Shown: positions 7,160 through 15,133 of the stretch, one piece after another
Layout of the letters: each line of letters begins with the position of its first letter
How positions within the stretch are numbered: the first letter of the stretch is position 1
From: Paenibacillus sp. EZ-K15
GTDB taxonomy: Bacteria; Bacillota; Bacilli; Paenibacillales; Paenibacillaceae
DNA: 64,000 nucleotides
Direction of reading: 5' to 3'
Assembly (NCBI RefSeq): GCF_002573715.1
Contig: NZ_PDHM01000017.1
Span: 372,001 to 436,000 of the forward strand
Notes under the pieces: generated by a model
Databases searched by the model: none
Told to the model about the DNA's origin: nothing
Seen by the model: the letters and a program-made list of their open reading frames with translations, nothing else
Made by a program: the position numbers and the translations under genes

Positions 7160-8032
7160 TCATCTAAAATCTCGTATGCCTGCCTCAAACGCCTCAGCGT
7201 CTTGATGAATAACTCCATGCAGCGCCTCTTGCAAGGCAAATGTGCTTCTGTAAAAATGTACACGCTCCGCGATTTGGTCTCCATTCGGATACATGGCGAT
7301 GCACTTTTCGAAGAACTCTTGACCGTACCCCGACAGAATTCCCGCTAGATCATAAGCCGGATCTCCCATCCCTGAGCCTCCAAAATCTATAATACCCGTA
7401 ATTCGGCCTTTCTCCGGACTCCAGAGGATGTTGGACGTGCCAAAATCACCATGAATGCAGGTTGGACGAATGTCATGATTGCCAAGGTTGTTCAGAAACC
7501 TGGTGAAGTTGCTTGAAATTTCCTCTTGTGCATCAGGCCTGATATAACGAAACAATTGGTCTTGAATTTTAGTGTACAATCCGGACATCTCTTCGTGGAC
7601 ATTTACGATATCCGTATCGTCAGCGATCCATTCATTGATCTGCACAGCATGAAGTTGAACGAGAAATTCGACCATCTGTTCCGCTACCCTATCCTCGATG
7701 TTCGAATTCCGGTGTGGAAGCAGATCTTCTGTCCATAACGGTTGACCCTCGATTAACGGATAGCCCATGAACATTTTGCCCACCTGCATATCGTCAAATG
7801 AAACGTACATCGGATTCGGTATAGGCAGCGTTACCTTGGTCTTGATCCCATTCAATAATTGTGTTTCTCTGATCATGGCTTTGAGACTTGCTGCGTACTT
7901 GGGAAATCTGAAGACTAGCGTTTGATTCACAATCAACACATCGTTGTTCTGACCGATGCTGTCAATCTCAACGTCTTGAATATGTAAATGTGGATAAACT
8001 TCTTGTATGCGCTGGGTATATGATGGATTCAT
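7160..8032 (-). CDS. APH (aminoglycoside phosphotransferase) family kinase
   Basis: This 290-residue protein has a protein-kinase-like fold. The catalytic loop is CIHGDFGTSNIL near residue 193, with the HGD-x-x-x-x-N signature. The metal-binding IIDFGGSGMGDPAYDLA lies near residue 215. The N-lobe contains a FRFPKY strand and an ExxLL helix. Close families include APH(2'')-type resistance enzymes, homoserine and choline kinases, and macrolide kinases. The substrate cannot be read from sequence. Start ATG follows AGAAGGAGTTATAC. It lies 54 bp upstream of the GNAT gene in the same direction. Confidence 0.82.
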   Translation of the reverse strand: MNPSYTQRIQEVYPHLHIQDVEIDSIGQNNDVLIVNQTLVFRFPKYAASLKAMIRETQLLNGIKTKVTLPIPNPMYVSFDDMQVGKMFMGYPLIEGQPLWTEDLLPHRNSNIEDRVAEQMVEFLVQLHAVQINEWIADDTDIVNVHEEMSGLYTKIQDQLFRYIRPDAQEEISSNFTRFLNNLGNHDIRPTCIHGDFGTSNILWSPEKGRITGIIDFGGSGMGDPAYDLAGILSGYGQEFFEKCIAMYPNGDQIAERVHFYRSTFALQEALHGVIHQDAEAFEAGIRDFR

Positions 8033-8210
8033 GTATAACTCCTTCTACTTGCGAATGTCATTAACCTCTATTTTAATGCTTTTCCTTAACTTGGTAAATC
8101 ATTACAGAGCAATTTTGGCAATTTCGTTGGAATTTCTCTTGCATGACAAGTCCAAAGATGACATTATATTCCACATAATGAATCTGCCGCGATGAGGAGA
8201 GAAACCGGAT

Positions 8211-9179
8211 ATGAAATGTTTAGGGAAAGCGCTGGCTGTAACTCTGCTAACGACTTGTTACATTGGGTCGAATAGTGTGTTTGCACTAGCAGAAGAGATT
8301 CCATTCAAGGATGTACCATTGAATCATTGGGGTTACTCTCACATTCAATGGGCCGTGGAGCAAGACGTAGTTGATGGGTATCCGGATGGAACCTTCAAGC
8401 CGAAACGGACCGTGACACCAAGCGAATTTTTGACGATGCTCATTCGAGCTGCCAACCCGAAGCTTATCCCTCACGACTCCTCAACGACACCTTGGGAAGA
8501 ACCCTATATCACGTATGCCCAGAATTTAGGCTGGAAGGTTACGTCACCGAAAAAGAAGCTTACGCGCGGATTGGCAGCTCAGTTGTTAGCGAACGCCACC
8601 GGTAAAAATTACGATCTAAAGGACTCCATCCAATACATGCTTGACCTAGGCATTGCGCAAGGGATATCAGGAAATAACATTGAGGGCTATCAAGCAAATC
8701 AAGAAATCACACGTGCTGAGGCCGTGACCCTAATCGAGCGGTTCTCCATGAAATACAATGAACTGTATAACGTATCTCCAACCTTGGGGATTTACTCTCA
8801 CGCTGATTTATTCCACAAGTATACAAACAGTACCTATCACTTTCGACTCGAGATTCCCAAGAGCTGGGACACGCGCTATGAAGTCCGTGATCAATCCGTC
8901 GGGAACAGCCATCATCTGAATTTCGTCAATACAATGACCCAGGGCACACTGTTCACCATCTCCGTCTGGTCCAAGAATGACTGGGCTGAGCAGGAGGAAG
9001 AAATCAAGGGACAAATACCAGCGGTACAGGTCGGAGAACGAGGTAATCAGGTGTATGTATTCCACACGCCTACCGATGTCCAATACGATCCATCGGATAA
9101 TAACGCCAAGATCGACTATCAAGGCATGTTTTTAGACGTACAAAATATCAAAAGTTCGTTCCAAATTTCTGATAAGTAA
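8211..9179 (+). CDS. S-layer homology (SLH) domain surface protein
   Basis: This 322-residue secreted protein has a signal peptide (residues 1-28, ending VFALA-EE). SLH repeats follow at about 31-75 (FKDVPLNHWGYSHIQWAVEQ, then YPDGTFKPKRTVTPSEF), 85-125 and 140-185 (LGIAQGISG, ITRAEAVTLIERF). SLH triplets anchor proteins to pyruvylated secondary cell-wall polymer. The C-terminal 120 residues (YHFRLEIPKSWDTRYE onward) form an unassigned beta-rich domain. A terminator follows within 15 bp, so it is monocistronic. Confidence 0.85.
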   Translation: MKCLGKALAVTLLTTCYIGSNSVFALAEEIPFKDVPLNHWGYSHIQWAVEQDVVDGYPDGTFKPKRTVTPSEFLTMLIRAANPKLIPHDSSTTPWEEPYITYAQNLGWKVTSPKKKLTRGLAAQLLANATGKNYDLKDSIQYMLDLGIAQGISGNNIEGYQANQEITRAEAVTLIERFSMKYNELYNVSPTLGIYSHADLFHKYTNSTYHFRLEIPKSWDTRYEVRDQSVGNSHHLNFVNTMTQGTLFTISVWSKNDWAEQEEEIKGQIPAVQVGERGNQVYVFHTPTDVQYDPSDNNAKIDYQGMFLDVQNIKSSFQISDK

Positions 9180-9195
9180 CTTTTTTTAATTTAAA

Positions 9196-9230
9196 AGCGG
9201 CCAGGACAAGTGACCTAGCCGCTCTTTCCT
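9196..9230 (+). terminator. intrinsic terminator
   Basis: AGCGGC-C-AGG pairs with CCT-A-GCCGCT (9196-9205 with 9214-9223), followed by CTTTCCTT. It lies 16 bp after the stop of the SLH gene. Confidence 0.7.
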
Positions 9231-9281
9231 TCTGGTGATTAATGCTATATAACAGTCTTACTAAATTATCTATGATCTCGC

Positions 9282-9554
9282 CTATTTCATTCGTTCTGCC
9301 CGAATAATTCTACGGATCGATTGCTCCGTTAAATAATATCGTTCTGACAATGTACGGATGGAGTCGCCATGCAAATAACTTTTGAAAATGCTCCGATTCC
9401 GAATATCCAGATCCTTCTTGACCCCAGTTTGTTCACCCCAGGACTTCCGATTCTCCGTCTTTCTCGGAATATAAATATAACTTCCATCAATATATTGTTG
9501 AATGGTTTTGATTACATGTTCAGGCAAAATATCTAGTGCTTTCTCGTATTTCAT
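9282..9554 (-). CDS. Mor-like helix-turn-helix protein (CD3324 family type)
   Basis: This 90-residue protein begins MKYEKALDILPEHVIKTIQQYIDGSYIYIP. The middle is basic, and a C-terminal HTH reads DSIRTLSERYYLTEQSIRRIIR. This layout (LPxxLxxxIQxYIxGxxxYIPx, then HTH) is that of the CD3324/Mor transcription activator-like family. These are small DNA-binding proteins seen in Firmicutes genomes and mobile elements. The start has a GGAGCAGGGAGA site. No target is evident. Confidence 0.75.
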   Translation of the reverse strand: MKYEKALDILPEHVIKTIQQYIDGSYIYIPRKTENRKSWGEQTGVKKDLDIRNRSIFKSYLHGDSIRTLSERYYLTEQSIRRIIRAERMK

Positions 9555-9772
9555 TCTCCCTGCTCCTATCTACATAGAATCTTGTAAATAGTGAGCAAAG
9601 CCGGCACATGAAATATTGCAGCTCTAATTAATGTTGAAGAAGGCTCCGAACAAATTCTATGCTCGATATTTCCGTGCTGCTTTGCCCGGAGCCTGATTTA
9701 ACGACTTGAACGGTTGTGCTTCTAACGTGAGCCATTAAGATTTTCACCTCGCCAAATTGGATGATTCAAAGT

Positions 9773-10240
9773 TCACTCGCTTCTACTCTCTATTCTAACA
9801 AATTCAATTTCCTTTGCACCAGGCTCGAATAACAAAATAACGGATAAGCGATCCACATTCCCGTTCGAGTTCGTAAGAAAAGTCGCTTTGGTTTTAATAT
9901 CAAACTCCGTAACATGGAGTTCAAACTGATTGGCATTTTGATGTGTGAGGGGGAACAGCATTGAATTGAATCCTGCCCGAAGCTCTCCATCTGTAAGTTC
10001 AACCATCATTTCTCCATACCCTGCATGAACATACGTCCCCGTTAAATCCATCAAGGATACGGACAATGGGACAAAGGGTTCTTTCGCGTCTGAAGTTGCC
10101 TCACTGTTGGTTCCAGGCTCGCTCGCAACGGTAGCTTCCTTCTTTTGTCCCAACGCTTGCTCACTCCAGTCCTTGACCTCACCACCAAGCATTGAATCGA
10201 ATATGTAATTCGCTATACATACAGGAAGCGGAGTATTCAA
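9773..10240 (-). pseudogene. C-terminal remnant of a beta-lactamase-family serine hydrolase (DUF3471-type domain)
   Basis: The 155-codon frame begins right after an in-frame TAG at a TTG with no ribosome binding site. It starts mid-protein (LPVCIANYIFDSMLGG, then DWSEQ). The rest, LTGTYVHAGYGEMMVELTDGELRAGF through KEIEFVR, resembles the C-terminal beta domain (DUF3471) that follows the catalytic domain in class C beta-lactamase-like hydrolases. The catalytic SxxK and YxN motifs are absent and do not appear in the 206 bp upstream. I read it as a 5'-deleted remnant. A novel small protein is less likely. Confidence 0.65.
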
Positions 10241-10446
10241 CTATGCAATTTTATGAAACGAAATATATGGATCGACAACCAATGCATCATACATCATTCG
10301 ACACTCTAAGACACATTTCCTCGCTAACCGACACACTACTCTCAAGTGACTAGGACCTTGTTCCCCTTTTAACCATCAGTCCGGATTGGACTCCCTCGGC
10401 ATGGTATACTTTTCCCAAAATCCAGTTATAGAAGGAGTCTCCTTTC

Positions 10447-11727
10447 GTGTTAAAAGAACGCATTGATTTCTTGTGCAAGAAAAAAGGAATATCCCGCAAA
10501 GAGCTAGTTGAAGGATTAGTGACAACCACCCATTTTGCGAACATCCTTGCCGATCGTTATCCACTGGCCGAGGACCTTGCCGAACATCTGGCACAGCGTT
10601 TGCAAGTGACCCCCTCCTACTTAGTCAATGCAGCTAATTCCGATAAGGATACACTCGAGACCGCGGAACATATCTTTGAAGAATTATCCCACTCGGTCTC
10701 TCACGTTACAGAGGATCGCATACACGATCTTCCGGATCGACATGACAGTCTTACGGTAGAACTCACAACGGCCTTAATGAAGGCGGTCTATTATCAACAA
10801 GTGAACGATGCGGTGTCCCATGAATATCTGCACCAGAATTACCTCAATTTTTATTTAGAAAAATACGGCCGTCCCGATGACGCTGATCTCCCGCTGCCCG
10901 CGAAAAAAGCGATGCTGTTCTATAAAATCCAGTTCTATCGATCCAAGAACCGCTATCATGAGGCTTTAAGCCAAGTGAACCGGTTAAGCGAACATGTTCA
11001 GATCGGCACCGATTCATGGCTGACCACCCAAAACTTCAAGATGGAGGCCTGTATCTTTTTGAAGCAATATGACCAGGCCAAGCAGGTGTTTGAAGGAACG
11101 ATGAGACAGGTTTATGAAGACCGCTTGTTTCACCGCTTATCCGATCTGTACATCGCGTACAGCGGCTACTGTTATTCCATGGGACTGTATCAGGAGGCGC
11201 TGGTTACCCTCTCCATGGCCGAAGCCCATTTGGTCTATGCGGTAAACCAGGGGAACATGGTGTCAACCATCTTGAACAACCGGATCATCATGCTGACGAT
11301 GCAGGGAGATCATGAAAAAGCGGAAGAAGAAATCAACCGTTTTGAAGGACTTCTCGCGCGGGAAGCAGTGGAAGTACGGCAGCAATTCCGTCCAGTCCTA
11401 TTGATTTACCGGTGTGAATTGGCGTTAGCACAAAAGCAGTGGGGGCTTTTAACCCAGTATATTCGAGAGCTGAAAGCGATAGAGCTAACAACGGATCAAG
11501 AGATGTCGGTTGCCTACTACCAATGTCAGCTAGCCTTGGCTCACGGTCATCATGATGAATTCATGGGGTATGCCCTGTCTTGTCTACCATACTACGAGTC
11601 CAATCAGCTTACATTGCGACTTGAATCCTTATATGAAGCATTGGCAACGGTATCGGAGGAATTAAGGAAATACAAAGAGTCAGCATCTTACTACAAAAAG
11701 CTGGTCTATCTGCTTCGAAGTAAATAA
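10447..11727 (+). CDS. XRE-type HTH regulator with TPR repeats (RRNPP-like architecture)
   Basis: This 426-residue protein starts at GTG 10447 behind AAGGAGTCTCCTTTC. The N-terminal 60 residues form an XRE-like HTH (MLKERIDFLCKKKGISRKELVEGL). After a linker, the rest consists of helical TPR-like repeats (for example NRYHEALSQVNRLSE, KQYDQAKQVFEG, GLYQEALVTLSMAEAH, GDHEKAEEEINRF, KYKESASYYKKLVYLL). HTH plus TPR is the layout of the RRNPP group (PlcR, Rgg, NprR), which bind short secreted peptides. No convincing pheromone gene adjoins it. An inverted-repeat region follows. Its target genes are unknown. Confidence 0.8.
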   Translation: MLKERIDFLCKKKGISRKELVEGLVTTTHFANILADRYPLAEDLAEHLAQRLQVTPSYLVNAANSDKDTLETAEHIFEELSHSVSHVTEDRIHDLPDRHDSLTVELTTALMKAVYYQQVNDAVSHEYLHQNYLNFYLEKYGRPDDADLPLPAKKAMLFYKIQFYRSKNRYHEALSQVNRLSEHVQIGTDSWLTTQNFKMEACIFLKQYDQAKQVFEGTMRQVYEDRLFHRLSDLYIAYSGYCYSMGLYQEALVTLSMAEAHLVYAVNQGNMVSTILNNRIIMLTMQGDHEKAEEEINRFEGLLAREAVEVRQQFRPVLLIYRCELALAQKQWGLLTQYIRELKAIELTTDQEMSVAYYQCQLALAHGHHDEFMGYALSCLPYYESNQLTLRLESLYEALATVSEELRKYKESASYYKKLVYLLRSK

Positions 11728-11736
11728 TTCATGAGC

Positions 11737-11849
11737 TTAAAAGGTTGCGATAGCATGCCCCACCCGCAAAACTTTTGCCGTTCCCTTCATTTTAATCGCT
11801 GTACGACAGGATAAAGAGTGCACAAACCTTTTAATTCGGCAAAAGTTTT
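11737..11849. other. interleaved inverted repeats (pseudoknot-like order)
   Basis: Four arms occur in the order A-B-A'-B'. TTAAAAGGTT (11737-11746) is complementary to AACCTTTTAA (11825-11834). AAAACTTTTGCCG (11768-11780) is complementary to CGGCAAAAGTTTT (11837-11849). The two stems cannot nest, so they would form either alternative hairpins or a pseudoknot. The region lies just after the TPR regulator and could be its 3' structure or a DNA-binding locus. Confidence 0.4.
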
Positions 11850-11976
11850 TGAAAAAGTATCGTGTTGATTCACTCCTAACGCCGGAAGTTTTGTATCCTT
11901 GCCAAACCATTGTCTCCTCAGAGCCCCACGGGTAACATGGAATTATAAATGATTCTACTAGTGAGGTGCTGAGCTT

Positions 11977-12390
11977 ATGGGATGGTTTGGAAAAAAGAAA
12001 AGTCCGCAGGATGCGCTGGAAAAAGCAGATAAAATGATGAACAAAGGTTTAACCGGCATGATGATGAAAGGTTTTGTACCGAAGGAGCATCGCAATGCCA
12101 TCAATCAAAGTTTGGAGCAGGCGAAGCAAGCGCAGATGGCAGCGACCGGAGCCCTGGCATTAACGGCCACCGCTAAAGTACGAACCGTACGGGATACCGG
12201 AAAGCTGATCAATTTCGACCCGGTTGTCATCCTGGAATTGGATGTAACCGAGAACGATGGAAGCCAATATACCAAAACGCTGGAGACCCTCGTATCGAAA
12301 CTACAAATTCCTAGAGCCGGTGATATCATTGGTCTTGCCCAGCATCCGGCCAATTCGTCCGAACTTGTCTATATGGGACCGATTGGATGA
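11977..12390 (+). CDS. conserved-looking hypothetical cytosolic protein
   Basis: This is a 137-residue protein starting MGWFGKKKSPQDALEKADKMM behind GTGAGGTGCTGAG. The first half is helical and methionine-rich (MMNKGLTGMMMKGF). The second half is a beta-rich domain (TAKVRTVRDTGKLINFDPVVILELDVTE, then IPRAGDIIGLAQHP), an OB- or SHOCT-like arrangement I cannot assign. There is no signal peptide or membrane segment. A strong terminator follows 15 bp after the stop. Confidence 0.6.
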   Translation: MGWFGKKKSPQDALEKADKMMNKGLTGMMMKGFVPKEHRNAINQSLEQAKQAQMAATGALALTATAKVRTVRDTGKLINFDPVVILELDVTENDGSQYTKTLETLVSKLQIPRAGDIIGLAQHPANSSELVYMGPIG

Positions 12391-12404
12391 ATACAGGCAA
12401 ATTA

Positions 12405-12431
12405 AAAAAGGACCTCATTCAGGTCCTTTTG
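12405..12431. terminator. bidirectional intrinsic terminator
   Basis: AAAAGGACCT/AGGTCCTTTT has a 5-nt loop (12406-12415 with 12421-12430). It separates convergent genes and carries A- and T-tracts on both sides, so it can serve both. Confidence 0.85.
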
Positions 12432-13535
12432 TCATGTGCTCACAGCTTCCTGCAATTTCTCATTCAACAATTGGAAAGCCTTTTGAATGCTTTCTCTCGG
12501 TGTTTTACCGTACCGTTCCCCAATGTGAACTTCCGTATAACATTGAGTTTCCCCCGCTTCGTTTAAATAACTGAGCAATCCGATGCCCGTCGTGCGGAAA
12601 ACCTCGATAAGAATCGGTTCAAGCTGTTCTTTATTCAATTCAAAATGTACATGAAACATATTCGATACGGGCACAACAGGCTTCGTATTCACGCCCTCGC
12701 ATTGATTAAACAGCGCTGCGAGCTCTTTTGCTTCCTCGTAATACCGGCCCATGTTACCGATTCTTTCCGTGTAATAATAATTCGAGCTGATGATATACGG
12801 GTATAGGCTGACCAGATCACCGCCATGACGCCTTTTCCATACTTTAGACTTCGCCACGAAATCGGTGCCGCCAGCCAGAATGGCGCCGGCAATCCCACCT
12901 ATACCTTTATAGAAGGACACATATACACTGTCAAATAGAGCACAGATTTCTGCCGCCGTTTTTTGATAATAAGGGGTGATCTCGAACAATCTTGCCCCGT
13001 CCAGATGCAGCTTAATGCCTTGCGAACGGCAATACGCCGATATCGCTTCCAACTCTTCGTATTCGGGCAGCTGCCCTCCGATTTCACGCTGCGGCAATTC
13101 CAGCAGCAAACAAGCAATATCGCGATCCAGACGCTGCACGTCTTCAAGCGTAATCAAACGCTCCTTATCGGCAAGAAGAATCGGCTCAATATGATGCAGC
13201 TCCTTAAGCCCGTCCTCTTCGTGAATCTCCAGATGGCAGAGGGGATGATAGGCCACTCGTTTCAGCTCCGCATCATCACACCAGATCCGCAAAGCAATCT
13301 GCTGCGCCATGGTTCCGCTTGGAAAAAAGACAGCGGATTCCTTGCCCAGAACTTCTGCCATGCGTGCCTGAAACTCCTCAATGATGGCGCCTTTGCCGTA
13401 TGTATCCCCCATCTGCGACCCATCCACATCCCGAAATGCCTCAAGCAACACCTCGAGATTCCTGCTGCTATGTCCAATCAATGGATAGGCTGTTTCGCCA
13501 TAAGCTTCACTAATCGATTTACGTTGTTCTCCCAT
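12432..13535 (-). CDS. L-threonine aldolase family PLP enzyme (beta-eliminating lyase)
   Basis: This 367-residue fold-type I PLP enzyme starts at ATG 13535 behind AAGGAGTGATATGCGAC. A GTG at 13547 lies within the RBS. Family landmarks are GDTYGKG (about 43-49), FFPSGTMAQQIALR (about 70-83), the cofactor-binding LHLDGARLFE with Asp179, and the Schiff-base lysine in YVSFYKGIGGIAGA (Lys210). Low-specificity threonine aldolases cleave threonine or allo-threonine to glycine and acetaldehyde. That would feed the glycine cleavage system elsewhere in the window, although substrate preference is inferred. It is monocistronic. Confidence 0.85.
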   Translation of the reverse strand: MGEQRKSISEAYGETAYPLIGHSSRNLEVLLEAFRDVDGSQMGDTYGKGAIIEEFQARMAEVLGKESAVFFPSGTMAQQIALRIWCDDAELKRVAYHPLCHLEIHEEDGLKELHHIEPILLADKERLITLEDVQRLDRDIACLLLELPQREIGGQLPEYEELEAISAYCRSQGIKLHLDGARLFEITPYYQKTAAEICALFDSVYVSFYKGIGGIAGAILAGGTDFVAKSKVWKRRHGGDLVSLYPYIISSNYYYTERIGNMGRYYEEAKELAALFNQCEGVNTKPVVPVSNMFHVHFELNKEQLEPILIEVFRTTGIGLLSYLNEAGETQCYTEVHIGERYGKTPRESIQKAFQLLNEKLQEAVST

Positions 13536-13675
13536 GTCGCATATCACTCCTTCTCTTCAACCGATAATAAGAACAAATCATCACACGAAAAATTTAATTT
13601 CCTCGCTTATCAAGCATACTAGATAAATGAATAAGTGAGAAATCATTTTCACTTCCACAAAACCTTCGGAAAAAC

Positions 13676-13727
13676 TTGACAAAAACAAACGGAGGGATTA
13701 CATTGTATATGAGCATATGCTCATATT
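13676..13727 (+). promoter_or_regulatory. promoter with ArsR/CzrA-type metal-sensor operator
   Basis: A -35 TTGACA (13676-13681), 17 bp and a -10 TACATT (13699-13704) are followed immediately by the perfect palindrome ATATGAGCATATGCTCATAT (13708-13727). It covers the expected start site. Palindromes of this TGA(A/G)CA...TG(T/C)TCA form are bound by ArsR/SmtB repressors such as CzrA and CadC, which release DNA on Zn, Cd or Co. No such repressor gene is in the window. Confidence 0.75.
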
Positions 13728-13796
13728 ATATATAATAGAATTGTTTTATGATCTTTGATTACAATCAACAGATGGATCCGAAGGGAGTTTTCGATT

Positions 13797-14720
13797 ATGC
13801 ATCATCATAACCACCATCATGGACATGATCACAGCCACCATGATCATGCCCGCTCAGGAAACAAAAAAGGACTTGCCATTGCCCTCATCATCACAATTGG
13901 CATCATGATTCTAGAGTTTATAGGGGGCTTGCTAACCAACAGCTTGGCTCTGTTATCCGATTCCGGACATATGTTAAGTGATGCCAGCGCATTGCTGCTC
14001 AGTCTGGTCGCATTATGGTTTGCTACGAAGCCAGCATCGCCGAATAAAACCTACGGCTTTTACCGTTTTGAAATATTGGCAGCACTATTAAATGGAGTCG
14101 CCTTGTTTGTCATCGCCGGTTTTATCGTATGGGAAGCGATTCAGCGCTTTGATAACCCGCCGACCGTCGCCAGCGGAAGCATGATGCTCATTGCAGCCCT
14201 CGGGCTGTTGGCCAACCTTCTCAGCGCCTGGTTCTTGATGCGGACGGGGGATGTGAAGAACAATGTGAACCTCCGCAGCGCATACCTCCATGTTATCGGT
14301 GATGCACTCGGCTCTGTCGGCGCAATTATCGCCGGGATCGTGATGATTGCCTTCGGATGGTACATTGCGGACCCGATCATATCCATCCTGGTGTCAATCT
14401 TGATTCTGAAGAGCGCCTGGAGAATCATACAGAATACCGTTCATATTCTGATGGAGGGCGCACCGGCAACAATAAACTCTGAAGAGGTAACCAAGTCCCT
14501 CCTGTCTATTCCTGGGGTCACCGGCATCCATGATCTTCATATTTGGACGATTACGTCCAATTTCGACTCCTTGAGCTGCCATCTCGTCGCCCAAGATGAC
14601 GCGAACAGTTATGAGATCCTGCAACAAGCGATTGATTTTCTGGACAGCCGATTCCACATCGAGCATTCAACGATCCAGATTGAGAATTCCACCATCACGC
14701 ATCGTGATCATAAAGTCTAA
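13797..14720 (+). CDS. czcD: cation diffusion facilitator, CzcD-type metal efflux protein
   Basis: This 307-residue protein starts at ATG 13797 behind AAGGGAG. An upstream in-frame ATG at 13755 lacks an RBS. The N-terminus is His-rich (MHHHNHHHGHDHSHHDH), typical of Zn/Cd/Co CDF exporters. Six transmembrane helices cover residues about 25-210. The metal-site helices contain SDSGHMLSD (TM2) and HVIGDALGS (TM5), both with the H-x-x-x-D pair. The C-terminal cytosolic alpha-beta domain (IHDLHIWTITSNFDSLSCHLV) is present. The protein exchanges metal for protons at the membrane. The operator at its promoter supports metal induction. Confidence 0.92.
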   Translation: MHHHNHHHGHDHSHHDHARSGNKKGLAIALIITIGIMILEFIGGLLTNSLALLSDSGHMLSDASALLLSLVALWFATKPASPNKTYGFYRFEILAALLNGVALFVIAGFIVWEAIQRFDNPPTVASGSMMLIAALGLLANLLSAWFLMRTGDVKNNVNLRSAYLHVIGDALGSVGAIIAGIVMIAFGWYIADPIISILVSILILKSAWRIIQNTVHILMEGAPATINSEEVTKSLLSIPGVTGIHDLHIWTITSNFDSLSCHLVAQDDANSYEILQQAIDFLDSRFHIEHSTIQIENSTITHRDHKV

Positions 14721-14875
14721 TCTCTTCTCTGCGGTAGTCCTTTAGTTCATGAAAAGGGGAAAAAGGGCTGCCAAGGTTTACACTTTTTACAAATTCGGTT
14801 GACCTCCATAATGAGAGTATCAAGACATTCTACTGGCGTTACAGCGAAATCCGAATGTCTGATAGGGAGGTTAAC

Positions 14876-15082
14876 ATGAACAACGATGTATATACACTGG
14901 AAAAACTGAACGAATACCAGCAAGCAAAATGGGACGAACTTGATCGTCAAGGAAGATTCATTATTCATGACGATATCGCATGTGAATCGCAGCATACCTC
15001 AACCCATATTCGAATTCTCGATAAACTTCATGGCTTCTTTCGAAAGCGGAGATCCCGAAGAAGCCGTACGAAATCCTTATAA
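14876..15082 (+). CDS. 68-residue hypothetical basic protein
   Basis: ATG at 14876 has a good GGGAGG site 6 nt upstream and is preferred over the ATG at 14855. The product (MNNDVYTLEKLNEYQQAKWDE at the start) is mostly helical. It ends in a strongly basic tail (FFRKRRSRRSRTKSL) that could bind nucleic acid or membrane. A perfect terminator follows within 5 bp, which supports a real transcription unit. I do not recognise a family. Confidence 0.6.
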   Translation: MNNDVYTLEKLNEYQQAKWDELDRQGRFIIHDDIACESQHTSTHIRILDKLHGFFRKRRSRRSRTKSL

Positions 15083-15086
15083 GTAA

Positions 15087-15122
15087 AAAGAGCAAGCGCG
15101 GTTATTCGCGCTTGCTCTTTTT
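15087..15122. terminator. bidirectional intrinsic terminator
   Basis: A 14-bp perfect stem (AAAGAGCAAGCGCG with CGCGCTTGCTCTTT, 15087-15100 and 15107-15120) has a 6-nt loop and T- and A-tracts. It serves the converging genes on each side. Confidence 0.9.
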
Positions 15123-15133
15123 ATGGGAAGAAA

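Noticed and set aside
7102-7284. 60-codon minus-strand frame between the kinase and GNAT genes
   Set aside because: It overlaps the end of the kinase gene in another frame and has no RBS.
9641-9694. 8-bp inverted repeat AGGCTCCG/CGGAGCCT
   Set aside because: The 38-nt loop and the lack of a T-tract make it a poor terminator, and nothing else supports a function.
11731-11814. 27-codon micro-gene as the peptide signal of the TPR regulator
   Set aside because: The ATG has no RBS, the product has no hydrophobic export signal, and the frame runs through the inverted-repeat arms, which explain the sequence better.
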